Source of the DNA: Arthrobotrys musiformis
Taxonomy: Eukaryota; Ascomycota; Orbiliomycetes; Orbiliales; Orbiliaceae
Assembly (NCBI GenBank): GCA_036971715.1
Contig: JAVHJL010000001.1
Location: forward strand, 2,976,001 to 3,040,000
DNA: 64,000 nucleotides
Direction of reading: 5' to 3'
Position 1 is the stretch's first letter. The number at the start of each line of letters is the position of its first letter. This document shows, piece by piece, positions 24,239-38,100 of the stretch. The translations under genes were made by a program, and so were the position numbers. The notes under the pieces were generated by a model. The model saw only the letters and a list, made by a program, of their open reading frames with translations, made no database searches and was not told the DNA's origin.

Positions 24239-25501
24239 ATGTCGCTTCCCACAATCCTCGTCGTCGGCTCGCTCAACACTGATCTGGGTATGCATGCACC
24301 TATCTGCTCGATGTTCGCTGTGCCTGTAGCTGCTAGATTTTGAATTGTGAGGAGCTCACATCTGAAATTTCCCGTGCAGTGACAAACACCTCTCGTGTGC
24401 CAGACGCCGGCGAGACCATTCAGGCAAATTCTTTTGCAACCTTCAATGGAGGGAAGGGTGCAAACCAGGCTGTCGCCTGTGCCCGCCTGTCGCGGCTCAA
24501 AACCCCAACCGGCATCATTACCGCACCTTCGGCCTACGTTCGAATGGTTGGCTGCGTTGGGAATGATGATTTCGGTACCTCACTGAAGAACAGCCTTAAA
24601 TCTGATGGCATTGATGTTGGGGGAATCCAAGAGTTAGACAATGTGGCCACCGGGGTAGCCGTTATTTTGGTAAAACGAATCCACATGATTACGCTGAAAA
24701 ATTAATACCGAAAATGAATATTTTGGCAGAATTTACACCGGATTTTAACCCTGGGTATGGTGTGGAAATTTATGCTTATTTCTGTGTGTCAATAGGTCGA
24801 ATCATCCGGTGAGAATAGGATCTTGATAACGGCTGGTGCTAACGGACTATGCAAGCCGTCGCCTTCATACTTCTCGCCAGCTCCCGCCCTCCTTGTCCTG
24901 CAATTGGAAATACCTCTTGAGACAGTCTTGGAGCTGTTGAGACTGGCATCTGAGGCTTCTCCGCCAGTGCCAACTTTGCTCAACCCGGCTCCAGCTATCG
25001 AGCTTCCAGAAGCTGCATACAAAAGTATCTCCCACCTAGTAGTTAACGAAACGGAGGCTGCGATTCTAGGGGGCGAGCCTGTACGAATCGGGTCGGACAC
25101 GCAAATGATCGAGGATTGTCAAAGAGCATCCCAAAAGTTTGTGTCGAAGGGTGTTAAAGGCTCAATAATTATTACACTTGGGTCTAAGGGCGCATTCTGG
25201 TACGACGTACAGTCGGGCGAGAACGCTCTAGTACCCAGCCAAAAAGTACAGGTCGTAGATACAACGGCTGCGGGAGATACCTTTATCGGAGGTTTGTACT
25301 CTCCGTTCACCTCGTCCATTACTCCTGGTACTCGACATGGATATTAATCTCGGGTTCATCCAAATTTTAGCATTCGCGGTCAAGATCGTCAACGGGTATG
25401 GTGTGGCCGAAGCTGTAGCCTATGCTATCAGAGCGAGTGCAAAGACGGTTACCAAACAAGGCGCGCAATCTTCTATTCCGTGGAGGGAGGAGTTTTCTTA
25501 A
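24239..25501 (+). CDS. RBK1: Ribokinase (PfkB family)
   Basis: Phosphorylates ribose at O5 with ATP, feeding the pentose phosphate pathway. Exons 24239-24287, 24380-24669, 24796-25291 and 25371-25501 give 321 residues, the normal ribokinase length. Motifs are the N-terminal ILVVGSLNTDL strand, the substrate/GG motif NGGKGANQAVACARL, the VGNDDFG block, the middle VNETEA block, and the C-terminal anion-hole and catalytic-Asp motif DTTAAGDTFIGG. In most ribokinases this last motif reads DTTGAGD, so one Gly is Ala here. The final exon encodes AYAIRASAKTVTKQGAQSSIP, the usual C-terminal ATP-site helix. Confidence 0.92.
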
Positions 25502-27331
25502 GAAATGGGCTGTAGGACTGCGATGAAAACTAGGGCATATATGATCAGGGAGGCTGGTATAGGATCTGTAACGCAAACAAAAATTATGGGATACTGATAA
25601 ATTATAGCGCGGGTCTAAGCTGGAACGAGGCCAGTCTAAACATCCTATCGATGTGATCTCCAGACTACCCATTGATATCAAAGTATCACTGTCACTAGTG
25701 GCTAAGTCATGGAATTCCGGAAGTACACCGAACCTTTGTGTAACCTACCTCTATGCAGGAACGCTGGTGTGCCTATGATTTCGTAACGTATGGCGTGTCA
25801 CAGTAGTCGAGACTTTTCTATATGTGAATGTTGCATGCAGGTAAGTGACTCCAGACTAAGTAATACCTGGGGTAGATCAAGCACGCCGTCTGGTCTCGAG
25901 ACTAGGGGCAGATACGAGTGCAAGGGAGCGAATAGGTGGATAGTGCCAATCTGCCAGTCTTGTGATATTATCAGAACCCAACCTGCTAGGAGGTACATAG
26001 CAAGTACAAGGTACCTAAGTACTTTCTTACACAGTAGGTTGATACTTCCTGTCCCGCTTGTATGTGTTTGATATCATGATTAATATTATATAGGTACCTA
26101 CTTAAGTATATTACACCCCCTGTGGCATTTTGCATGTGCTTGTGTTGCAGGTACTTGAGTAAACAAGGCACCTACATACCTAAGCTTATAAGTACTTAGG
26201 TAGGTACATCTGTATACTGTGTATACGTATATGCATAATATGTACCTACCTGGATGGAGGTATAGGTGCATACGACCCTGCACCCGGCTATGTTTTTGCC
26301 CGATCGGTGGAAAAAAGTGCTTGGTTCTCCGTATATCTCGGAGTATCTGTATTTGGTTTAAATTTGGGGTTTTGCTGTCACTGACCTAATTAACCAAGGT
26401 GCTCGAGAGGTACACTTGGATGCCGGAATCCGAAACACAACTCGATCCAAGTGATGGAGTTGTAAGCCAAGGGACGATTATAATCTCGGCATCGTCACGG
26501 CGTTGCACCGTATATTGTATCACGACATGTACCATAGTATAATCCCCATGAACACCTAATTCGCGTTGATGGGAAGCCTTGGAATTGGTATTTAATTTAC
26601 CACTTACTGATGTAAATCTGTAGCTGCGCTGTGAGGCTTAGAGGCTCAAGATTCCTTTGTTCGTATAGTTGATATTGTCAAAAAGTGGCACCCATTTGCG
26701 GTTTGGGGGGAACCTGCGGCTAAAACCGAGACCCTGGTCATGCAAACCACCAATAACGCTCCGTCGATGGAGCATGGATCCATGGACAAGACCGCCTAGA
26801 ATTTCGATCCTCTCATAATCTCATGTTGTAGTTGAATCTGCCCACATGCTGAGGCCACTTTGAGTGTGAAAATACGATCGCAGAACTCCATGTGAAAAAG
26901 AAACGAAACCATCGATCACCCGTTAATTAATACAGAGCACATACACATGCACATACGCCTGTTCTCCTGCTCTGCTCCTCATACACTGCCCAGCTAGTCT
27001 CTCGATTTCATGACTCGTGCGTGCATCTTGCCGTCTTTCTCCTCCTCTTTCTCCTTCTCCTCACCCAGGTCAAGTCCTTAAAAGTCAGCTCCGGCGGAAT
27101 GTCAACTCTACTCGTCGATTGAACCCCTCTCCCTAAGTGCGATTTTCAATAGACGACATCACTGGCTGGTTGTGGTCGACCTGGTTGTGTGTACGCTGGC
27201 GTAGGGACTCAAGCTATCATCACCCAATATTGCATACATTGAGGCTCTGTAACGTTGATATCGAACCGTCGCGAAGGCCACCATCAATATCTCATATCAT
27301 TATCAGACCTCATCCCGAGTCGACCACCGCC
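25502..27331. other. Intergenic region between ribokinase and ABCA transporter
   Basis: Contains a dense patch of TACC/GGTA and TATACGTATA units at about 26008-26260. A CT-rich tract (27035-27065) precedes the transporter gene. No coding exon was recognised. Confidence 0.5.
26088..26260. repeat. Cluster of TACCTA/TAGGTA and TATA-type units
   Basis: Many short inverted copies of TAGGTACCTACTTAAG-like sequence interspersed with TATACGTATATG. Individual palindromes are short, but the density of GTAC and TACCTA is far above that of the flanking DNA. Confidence 0.7.
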
Positions 27332-30300
27332 ATGGCTTCATTATATCATCAGACTTATACTCTAACGAAAAAAAACCTTCGCATTGTTGCGGTACGGCAC
27401 TGCGCTTCTACAATTTTCAGAGCCTTCTTTCTCCCAGTCGGTATGTAATTGAACCGAACCCATGCATTGCAATGCCATGCGACGCCATGCCATGATATCA
27501 GAGCGCCACAGCGGAACCAAGCTCTTTTAGGGTGATGAAATGGGTTTGGTTTTCTATTGGCTGCAAAGTGCAACAGGGCCAACGCAATAATGGCACCGTG
27601 GCACCGCATCATCTTTGCAACCGAGGCTGATTATGATTTAGCATTCGCGTGGTTTCTAGCCTATGCAAAGAATTTATTTATCCCGGTTTCACGATTTGGG
27701 TTCGGAGAACCTGCTCCAATTAGGAGTTTGGTAGACACAATCGACAAGAAACTCCTCTTCGTGGACAACAATCTTGGCCCTCCTGTTACCGATATCATTG
27801 ACCGCGTCGCAAAACCTATACGTGACGCAGGTCGAGCGGAGGTCGTCGTGCTTCGGGACAATGACGAACTCTTTCAAGCATGTCGCCCCAACTTAGCTGG
27901 GCAATCTAATTGTTTCGGAGCCGTTGTATTCAATGAATTCCCCCGTGATGGTGAAGGACACTGGAACTACACTATCCGAGCGGATGCTGCCTTGTTGTTC
28001 CATGCAGTGAGAGTTGATGATCACGACAACCCTGCCCAAAGGGTGATAATGCCATTACAGCTAGGTATAGTAACCCTCCCCTCTCAATACCGCCCCGTCA
28101 CTATTGCTTACCATTTCATAATTTCACTAACTACATTCTTCAAGCTGTCGATAATGCCATCAACAATTCCACCGTGATACCAAATGAGTTTGTTTATACG
28201 TCACTTAGCGAAGAGGAGCGGAAGGATCGTATTAGAACCCGCTACATGGGCGCTCTAATCAGTGTCTTAGCTGTTGCATTTTCTATCTCGATGGTTGGAG
28301 TGAGCTACCACTTGACGGGGATGCTAGCTACAGAGCGCCAAATCGGCATGAGTCAACTTATTAATAGTATGGGTGGACGCCAATGGGCACGGCTTCTCAG
28401 TCACCACATTGCATTCTCTCTTATCTATTTCCCCGGATGGGTCATGATATCTCTTGCATTCGCGTTCGCAGTTTTCCAAAAGACCAACGCCGGCATTGTC
28501 GTCATCTTCCATATTCTTACAGGATTAGCTTTTAGTAGCTTGTCTCTCCTAGGTGGCTCTTTTTTCAAAAAGGCGCAACTCTCTGGAATCACGATCGTTA
28601 TTGGGTCGCTTCTTCTCGCTATCGTAGCTCAAGCCGTCTCAAAGCTATCAACGGGCGCCACAGCTATCCTCGTAAGTGCATCCAAATCTTGACATGGTCC
28701 GTGCATAGTAACTCACTTGTAGTATAGGGTATCCTATTTACACCAATGTCGTACGTTTATTTCATGATTCTCGTGGCCCGCTTCGAAAGAGAAAATATTG
28801 GAACCAATTTGCTTGAACGAGCCCCCACATCGAAACACGCACTGCCTGGAATAGCTTTCTTTGTGTTCATAATAATTCAGATAATCGTTTACCCAATACT
28901 GGCGGCTTTTGTTGAGAGTTGGCTATACGGTACCGCTTCGCCTAATAGGACAATTGGAACGACATCCGATGAGAACGCCATCGAGATCAAGAACTTCAGT
29001 CGCAAATATCAACCAAGTTGGTGGAATCGTCGATCCAAAGAAACCGTTCTCGCCGTAAATGATCTCTCTGTGGATGTTCGGAAAGGTTGCATTGTATCCC
29101 TTCTAGGAGCAAACGGTAGTGGGAAATCTACCACAAACAATGCCATTAGCGGGCTCGATACGATAAGTTCCGGAGAAATCCGTATTGCTGGTATAAAGAC
29201 CGATCTTGGTGTTTGTCCTCAAAATGTACGTTTCTCAATTGTGAAAAAAGGCTTTCTGCGCGCAGGGTTGGGTAGGGTTTTCTTATTGACAGCTTATGTT
29301 TAGAATGTCCTATGGGACGACTTGAGTGTCCTTGAGCATCTCCGTGTGTGGCAATACTTAAAGGTCGGGTACCTGGATACCGCGGAAATTGATGGGATTG
29401 TGAAAAGTTGCGATCTTCTTCAAAAGAAGGACGCCCTTGCGAAAACACTTAGTGGAGGACAGGTAAAAAACATTGTACTCGATTCCCTTCATACCTTAAT
29501 AACTAACGAACGGATATTTACAAGAAACGCAAACTCCAACTCGCTATAATGTTCATAGGCGGGAGCAAAATAGGGATTGTTGATGAAGCAAGCAGCGGCC
29601 TTGATCCATTGTCGAGGAGAAAACTCTGGGATATTATTCTGTCTGAAAGAAACAAGCGTACAATTCTACTCACGACCCATTACCTTGAGGAAGCCGACTT
29701 CCTTTCCGACTATATCGTTATACTCAGCAAGGGCCAACTTAAATGCACTGGAAGTTCTGCGGAATTGAAGGCAAGATATGGCGGAGGCTATAGGGTCCAC
29801 TGTTTTGACGAAGATGCTCCCCCAATCATCGATGGAATCCCTGGAAAACAGCTCTACGATCAGACCATATATCGTGCTGACGACACGGTTGGGGCAGGTG
29901 CTGTTATCAAGGAGCTCAATAGGCTTGAAATGAAAGATTTCCATATAAACGGACCTACTATCGAAGATGTATTCCTCAAAGTGGCCGAAGAAACTGCAGC
30001 AGCTCGAGTATCCGTTGCTGGTACCCAAGAGAAGCAGGCCAAGGTTGACTTGTATACTGGGAAACGAGTTGGAATGATCCCACAGGTGTGGATCATGTTT
30101 CGAAAGAGATTGGTTATTTTACAGCATTCTTTGTTTCCCATGATAACGGCGATGCTAATTCCGATACTTGCTGCCTCTATTACGCTTCGATTTTTGAAGG
30201 GGTTTGAGGTTGCCTCTTGCGATCCATCGGCTGCTATCAGCAATTTTGAAAATGTCAACATCTCCAGTTTAGACATCGACGTGGATATAGTATTTGGCCC

Positions 30301-32922
30301 CCCTGAGTCCGTGGGGCTACCGGCTGCGTTTAAGCTGCAAGAGGTCTTCAGCGGATTCTCTGAGGGCACAGGGGTTGATTCTAATGGATTTAACATCTCG
30401 ACGCTCTTAAAAAACTTACATGTGGTCAACTCGTACGATTCTTTCATCAGCTACATCAGAGCGAATTACACGGAGGTTATTCCTGGAGGTTTCTGGCTTC
30501 CAGACGGCGCACCTACTTTTGGATTTGTCGGGAACGATGGAGGATTGTATAATGCCCTCCTTGCGCTCAACATCCTCAATAACTTGCGTGACGATGCTAC
30601 TATCATCACGACATATACTAACTTCGATGTTTCGTTTGGGCCGGGCACGGGTGATAGCCTTCAATTTATAACCTACTTTGCGCTCGGGATGGCGGTATTC
30701 CCAGCATTTTTCGTTTTATACCCGACACTCGAGAGGTTGCGAAATGTTAGAGCCCTCCACTACTCCAATGGCGTCCGTGCTGGAAGTTTGTGGATCGCTT
30801 ACACTCTCTTCGATTTTATGTTCATTCTGACGATATCAATCGTTGTCACGGTTATCCTTGTGGCTAGCACGAGCGTATGGTGGAATATCGGCCACTTGTT
30901 CGCGGTGCTAATGCTCTATGGCTTAGCCGCGATACTCTTCGCCTACATCGTCTCACTGTTAGCAAAGTCGCAGCTTGCAGCCTTTGCCATGGTCTCGGGC
31001 TACAATGCGGTCCTATTCCTTTTATACATGATCGGATACATGTCAGTATTGACGTATTCCCCAATCGAGGACCAGAGCAGAAACATCATTATCGTCCATT
31101 TTGCCCTTTCGATTATATCGCCGATACCAAGTTTTGTTCGGGCACTCTTCGCTTCGCTCAATCTTTTCCAAATCAACTGCCGCGACGACACTTTCGTGCC
31201 CCCACAAGATATGACCTCATACGGAGGCCCTATCCTCTATCTAGTCATCCAAGTTATCATCTACTTCTCGATCATGGTATGGTGGGAGAGTGGTGCATAT
31301 CGACTTGATGCAAGACGAATCCTTACCAGAACGAAGGATGCTGAAAAAGATGCCACTGAAACAGACCAAGAAGTCTTTGAAGAGCTGAAGCGAGTAGACA
31401 GCTCTACAGCTGACGGCTTACGGGTTCTACATGTCTCCAAATCGTTTGGGAATGTTCAAGCGGTCGAAGATGTCTCCTTCGGTGTCAAGCCGGGCGAGAT
31501 ATTCGCACTTTTAGGTCCTAACGGCGCTGGAAAGTCCACGACGTAAGTACCACCACCTGAAGGCCGATTAAAATAGACCAGAAGCGATGTTTTCCCGTTT
31601 TGCTAACACATGAAACCTCGATTTGTAGAATTTCGATGATACGGGGCGTTCTCCGTCCGGATTCGGGAGATATCTTCGTTCAAGGACTGAAAATGCATAG
31701 CAAAGATAAACCCGAGGCGAGGTCTCACTTAGGTAATTGGGAATTCGTGCCGTTATTATCGGTGTACTATGGCCTATACAGTTTCTCACAAGTTTAATAG
31801 GTGTCTGCCCACAATTTGATGCGTGTGACCAAATGACAACTCGAGAGCACCTTCAGTTCTACGCAAATATAAGGGGTGTCGAAGTAAGATATTAATGCTG
31901 AAGTACATCTAGATACTTATTTACGCGGGTGCTAATGGTGGAGCCTGATAGGATGTTGATCATAATGTCCAAGTCGTCCTCGACGCTGTTGGATTGACAG
32001 AGTTCTCAGAGCGTATGGCATGGAAGCTCAGTGGTGGAAATCGAAGAAAGCTATCTCTAGCCATCGCATTAATGGGTATGTCTATCTTTTTTTTTCGGTA
32101 TCAAAAATATAACGAATATGCGTTCCCTACCTGTGATCTCCGAAGCTCACATGAGTATGGTTTTATAGGAAATCCTAGTGTAATGCTTCTAGATGAGCCC
32201 TCCTCATCCATGGACTCGGCCTCTCAGCGCCTCCTTTGGAACATCTTAAGATCGATCGCCCCAGGCCGCTCTTTACTACTTACCAGCCACAGCATGCTGG
32301 AGGTCGATGCTCTTGCAAACCGTGCGGGTATAGTATCTAGAAAGATGCTTGCAGTCGGTACAACAGATTACCTTCGAGAAAAACATGGAAACCATTACCA
32401 TGTCCACGTTGTACTCAAGTCTTCCCCCAATACACCTGACGAGGAGATGGAGTTTGTGAAGTCTTGGATTTTGAATAACTTCCATGGCGCAGAGGTGGAG
32501 GATAAGTCGTTTCACGGGCAGACTAAATTCAAGGTACCATCGACTATGGTTTTTGGGGATGAGGAAGCCCCAGTCGACGATGACATCAGCAAAACGGACA
32601 GCCAGGAAGAGAAGACAAAAGCCCGGCAACGTAACAAAACTATTAATACTTTATTCCAGTTACTTGGTGAGTTGACGGTCCAGTGTTATAAATTCGGTTT
32701 TGGGTTCTATCTATCTTACTAACGGTCCAACTTGCAACAGAGGAAAACAAAGAAAAACTCGGGATCGATTTCTACTCTATCAGCCGAACCTCGATGGATG
32801 AAGTCTTCCTAAACATCGTCGGTAACGCCAATGTTATCGAGGAGGGATACCAATTAGAACACGAGGAGTCGAGACAGAAGCCGGTCAGCAGATGGAGAAG
32901 ACGGAGGGGTAAGAAAACTTGA
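27332..32922 (+). CDS. ABCA-type full ABC transporter
   Basis: Eleven exons (27332-27440, 27642-28064, 28145-28671, 28728-29225, 29304-29462, 29525-31542, 31629-31732, 31801-31883, 31952-32075, 32169-32666, 32741-32922) join in phase to give about 1574 residues. The layout is membrane domain, NBD1, membrane domain, NBD2, the ABCA order. A first membrane helix (about 30-47) is followed by a large extracytosolic loop (about 48-225) and a group of helices to about 420. NBD1 has Walker A GANGSGKSTT (480-489), signature LSGGQ (568-572) and Walker B IVDEASSGLDP. NBD2 has GPNGAGKSTT (about 1236-1245), LSGGN (1333-1337) and LLDEPSSSMD. Both catalytic Glu residues are present, so both sites could hydrolyse ATP. 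ABCA proteins usually move lipids; the substrate here is unknown. Baker's yeast has no ABCA protein. Confidence 0.9.
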
Positions 32923-33688
32923 TGGAAGTATAGCGATTTTCTTCATTTCCTTTCCATTGTCTTTTTGAGTTATGCTAGTTGATATATATATATACAAATC
33001 CGTATACCCACATTTGCATTCTCTGTAGAAATTTATAACTTGCATTTTGAGGATGTTAATGTATGTACAGAGAGATCTGTTTGGCGGGGGTCAGGTACAC
33101 CCCAAAACTTCGTTTACTGGTCAAGGGTGTAGATTTTTGTCCGTCCTTTCCTTTTTTCCCAATTGTTCCACCAGCTGGTCCAGCCTCGTACCTACGTAGA
33201 ATGTTAAGCTAGTCGGTTCGTTGTAAACTGCTAAGTAGCGCACTAGAAGCGGAACGCATCTTGCTATAGAAAGCTTGCAAATCCCGTGACCCCCCCCCTT
33301 TTCAACAATAATAACGATACGAGAGTGATTATCTGCCCCAATCTGGAGTAAGCCGGGATCGGGTAGACTGATAAGTGCGGGGAGAATGGGTGTGTCTTTG
33401 AAGGCTTTCAGAGGAAGCCGAGGTGTCAATAAGCTCGCGGGCCAGAAGGTTCACATGATATCGCAAGAAAAGCAAAAACCAAGTCGTATTTGTGTACAAA
33501 GAAGAAAAAGGAGAAAAAAGAGAAAAAAGAGAAAAAAAAAAAAAAAAAAAAGGAAAAACAGGCAGGTTGAGTAAAATTATATGCTTTGAGTACTACCACG
33601 GTCTCTCGCCGCCGCCACCAATACCCCCCCTAGTCGTTCCAAACCCACGTTCCCTTTCAATTGTATACAAGGCCGAAGACGGTGTGCT
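32923..33688. other. Convergent 3' region of the ABCA and BAP31 genes
   Basis: Contains a purine-rich AAAAAGAGAAA tract with an 18-A run (33507-33563) and a short TATATATATA (32983-32993). No coding exon was recognised. Confidence 0.5.
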
Positions 33689-34521
33689 TTATTTGTCTTT
33701 CTTGGGGGTCGATTCGGACTTGACGGTGTCACTCAAATCGTCATATGCCCTTGCAAGTCCCTGGGACTGTTTCTTCAATGCTTCAAGCTCAATATCCTTC
33801 TTCCTCAATTCCTCCTTTAACCCTTCGTAATCCTGGATGCTCTTGGTTCCGCTTGATCGTCCGAGCTTGACTTCCTCCTCGAGGCGAAGGATATCGAGAA
33901 TGAGGACGTAAGTGCGGTTGAGGATTAGGGAAAGGAATAGGGTGAAGCCGCAGAGGTACATGTTCCTTTGGGAGTAGAATTTTCGAGCTTGAACTTCGGT
34001 ACGTTCTGGTCCGAGGATTGCGGTGGCGCCACCGCGGGGACCGTTTCCGTGAGTGGCCTCGATGAGCTCCCGTTGAACACGGTAGACACGGTTAACCTGC
34101 GAGAAGGAAATGACGTGTAAGTATTTCTGTGCTCAGTCTACTTCTTTATCCGTCTTGCTTCAAAGTTGGATAAATGGAGGAGGGAATAAAACAGAAGAAC
34201 GGCAGGATAGCTTACACTGTCGATGAATAATATGAGGATAAAAATAAAAGTTATTTTAAGACCGTATTGAAGTTTGGCAATCAAAGGATTTGTGCTGATG
34301 AATGTAAACATCTGTCGTCTCCAGGTGAGCGGAAGCGGGAAGATGAGAACCATGAAGATTCCCATCTCAAACATGAGAAGGGCGAAGACCTGAGGTTTTC
34401 AAAGAGAAAGCTGTTAGATACCTGTTCCGTTCTATTTCTATCCGCGAAAGCTGGTCTTTCTGTTCGCGTGCCATGTTCCGGGACCTGGGAAGGCACTTAC
34501 AAGAGAGTAGTAGAGCGTCAT
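33689..34521 (-). CDS. YET3: BAP31/Yet3-like ER membrane protein
   Basis: Exons 34521-34501, 34389-34216 and 34096-33689 give 200 residues. The N-terminus MTLYYSLVFALLMFEMG and the block PLPLTWRRQMFTFIS are typical of the BAP31 family. Three membrane segments are visible (about 5-24, 42-64 and 100-122), followed by a charged coiled coil (EEEVKLGRSSG... LKEELRKKDIELEALKKQ). The protein ends KKDK, which fits the KKxx ER-retrieval signal. Family members act in the ER as chaperones or sorting factors for membrane proteins. YET1 to YET3 are the yeast paralogues, and which is closest cannot be told here. Confidence 0.92.
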
Positions 34522-35109
34522 TTTGGATGGTGTTCCGGGACGCTGAGGTTAGGGTAGTCTTTGTCGGATAGAGTCCCGTATGGCAGGATGATTCTTTGAG
34601 CGCGAAGGCGAGTACTTTAAGTACTTCTTGGGGAGGCTGGAGGATGGAGGCGGGGTGTGAGGTATGAAAGAAGGATGAAGTTGGGTTGTTGACACCTGTG
34701 ACACTTTTTCTGTGGTGTGGTGTGGTGTGGTGTGTGGTGGTGCCTGGCTGTTTTGGCGGGGTGACGTAACGACGCACCAAAAGCGGGCGCACAGGCCAGC
34801 CGGGCAGCAATCTATAAATTACATCTGGCCACGGACGTCAGAGCTAGCAGCCGAAAACACCGCGAGCATTCCACCGTCCGCGTGCGCGTTCGAGTGCTTG
34901 ATTGGCTGTGGGAAGGAAATGTATGTGACGGTGGTGATGTTCGATTCATCGCAAACAGCGATGGCTTCAATTTCTATTTAAATTTCGGTATTCGATTCAG
35001 ATCTGGATAGACCGGTCCTCGGTACCGGTACCCCCCCCTCATATCTAACATGTTCAATAGTCGGTACATATACAAGGGAGTATAATATATAATATATAGT
35101 ATACATGGT
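34522..35109. other. Intergenic region between BAP31 and peroxisomal Lon
   Basis: Contains a GTGTG-rich stretch (34711-34740), a GGTACCGGTACC inverted motif (35020-35031) followed by C7, and an ATATAATATATAATATATAG tract near 35080-35100. No coding exon was recognised. Confidence 0.5.
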
Positions 35110-38100
35110 TTACAAGTGGCTCTCAAGTCGGCCAATATGTTCATCTGCAACAGTCCACTCGGGCCAGATGGCCCGGATCGCTTCCCAGATGTTTCTGAAA
35201 CATAGAGAAGCACATGTTAGCATCTGGCTTTCGTTTCCTTTTCTTTTCTTCTTCTTTGATTTTGTTGTGTAATACTAGATGGAAGATAGTGATAATGGGA
35301 GTGGGGGTCCTGCTTACCTGATATAAACAATCTCAACTCCCTTCTTGACCTCATCCGGTAGCTCCTGTCCATCCTTCCTGTTCTGTTCGGGTAGAAGCAC
35401 TGTCTTCACACCCGCCCGCATGGCACCGATAGTCTTCTCACGAATTCCACCGACTGCTGTAACTTTCCCTCGAAGGGACATCTCCCCAGTCATGGCTATC
35501 TGTGGTGAGACCTTCTGTCCGGAAAACAAAGAGATAAGACATATTGTGATCGCGCAACCGGCAGATGGGCCATCTTTAGGGACACCACCACTGGGGCAAT
35601 GGAGGTGGACGCTTCTATTTTTCAAGATATCCTCCGTAGGGTCACTAGTTAGGCCTAAAAGTGTAGCGTTTGACTTCACCCAAGTCAGGGCGACCTCAGC
35701 GCTCTCTATAATGCATATACCTGTCAGAATCGTTCACATATTGCAGTCGAGAAGCTTGGGGGTTTATGAGGCTACTCACCTTTCAGGACCTTGCCCAAAT
35801 GGCCTGTAAGGTGGAGTCTACCATTGCCTGGATAGTCCGAACATTCAATGAAGAGAACAGAGCCTCCAATACCGGAGCTGTAAGCGACAAGGCCCGTTAC
35901 AATGCCCGGCCTTAGGTCTCGTTCCACTATCTCTTCCTCATACTTCTCGATACCAAGGATGTTCTCAACATCTTCCAAAGTCACCTTCGGCCTGTATTTT
36001 TCCAACTTGCCCTCATCCCTGGCTTCCGCAAACTCTACTGCCTTTGATCTACAGACGCTACCGATTTCGCGTTCCAGGTTTCTCACACCGGCTTCTCGAG
36101 TGTATGACTGTATCACCTTAAGAAGTACTTCGTCAGATAATTCGAGCTGCTCTGTCTGCAGGCCATTGGCTTGAAGCTGCTTTGGAACCAGATATCGGGA
36201 TGCAATAGCTTTCTTCTCTAGTGTTGTATAACCGCTGAGATAAATCATTTCCATACGGTCAAGAAGTGGCGCGGGGATCGTCTCTAATGAGTTGGCAGTC
36301 GCGATGAACATCACCTTGGAAAGGTCAATAGGGATACCCATGTAATGATCAGTGAACGACCAGTTTTGCTCTGGGTCGAGAACTTCGAGCATGGCAGCTG
36401 ACGGGTCGCCATGGAAGCTGCTACCTCCTAGCTTATCGATCTCGTCTAAAAGGCCGGGTCAGAAATAGGCGCTTTGAGAATTCCCAGGAGGGGGCATGGC
36501 TATTTACCAAGGAGAATCACTGGGTTAACCACCCCGACTTTTTTCAATGCGCCAACAATAACGCCCGGCAAAGCGGCTACATAAGTCCTTCGATGGCCTC
36601 TGATTTCCGCTTCATCTCTAACACCACCTAGGGATATCCTATGGAACTTTCTTCCTAGGGCGGTGGCAATGCTCTTAGCGAGCGAGGTTTTGCCAACACC
36701 GGGAGGCCCGACAAGCAATAGTATTGGGGACTTGTCTTGAAATTTCCTGGGTGCAGGAGCAGCTTCCTTATCCTCAGTTGCTTTGGCAGCAGCTGCTTGA
36801 GCACTCTCATCTTCAAGCTGTTTCTTCAATCTCAATACAGCTAGATACTCAAGGAGCCTCTTCTTGACTTTATCTAAGCCGTGATGGTCATCATTTAGCT
36901 GTTTTCGGGCTCGGGATAACATAGAAGAATCGAGTTTATCGTCTGTTGTCTTGACCCATGGTACTTCAATGATATTTTCGATATAATTCCGGCAAACTTG
37001 GTACTCGGCCTGAGCAGGCATCATTCTCTTCAGGCGTTTCAGTTCCCGGTGGACAACAGTAGCAGCTATGGGAGGGGTGGGAAAATATGTTAGAATCCAA
37101 AACACCAGTAGTTTGTATAAGATAAGAGTGTACCTTCTGGGCCCAGCTGAGCTTCTTGAACCCGCTTTGCTAATTGACCATGCTCGTCTTCTTGATCATC
37201 GTCGTCACGGGCTTGTTGGAATTGTCTGAAGCGTGGGGTAGACCTCATCAAACTAGTATCGGGGCGTTTGATGATTATTTTCTGCGATGATTTGAGCTGC
37301 TGTCGGACATTCTGGAGGGTTTATGTTAGGCAGAGTCCAGAGTATATATATTTTTCGGATACTCACATTAACATTCCGAGTCAGGACCTCGACGGCCTTC
37401 TCAAGCTTCTCGTTAACAGTCGGGGCTGTCAGCATCGCCAATTGATCTGGGTAGGTAGCGTCCACGACGCTGACCATAAAATACGCCAGACCGGCGGCCT
37501 CAGAGGGGTCTTTGCCCGACACGAATTGGTCAGCCCGACGAGCCAGCAGGGGTGGGAGCCCTGTACCAGTACGCAAAGTCAATGCTGACATGCGAAGCAG
37601 GATGATAAGCTCTTTCGTGAGGGCTTTTATTTCCAGGAAGTGTTTTTGGCCCACGGCATCGACGGGTCCTTTTCAGTCGTACCAGGGTTAGCACGGTATA
37701 CCAGATATATACAGCGAGCGAATACGATATTTTGATTACCGAAACAGCCACGAGAGAGGAGGGGGCAGGAGGAAAAAAGCGACATACTATCTTCAATTTC
37801 AGAGTACTCGACATCGGCCTCGACGTACGGGGTCTCTTGGATGACGTTTCCGAGCTTGAACACCGAGATGCCTTCTACGAGAACCGTCATACCACCAGCA
37901 GTCCGCTCCTCGAGGCCGACGACCTTGGCCGAGACGCCATGGGTAAATAGGTCTTTCGCCACGGGTATCTTTGGGTCGGAGGTGATGACGGCTTTTATGA
38001 CCCTCTCGGTCACATCCTCCACACCGAACGCCTCCCTCTCCTGAGGGGTTTCCGAGGCACCCTCGACATGGCGCTGGTCGGCTTTGTCCCGGATGAACTG

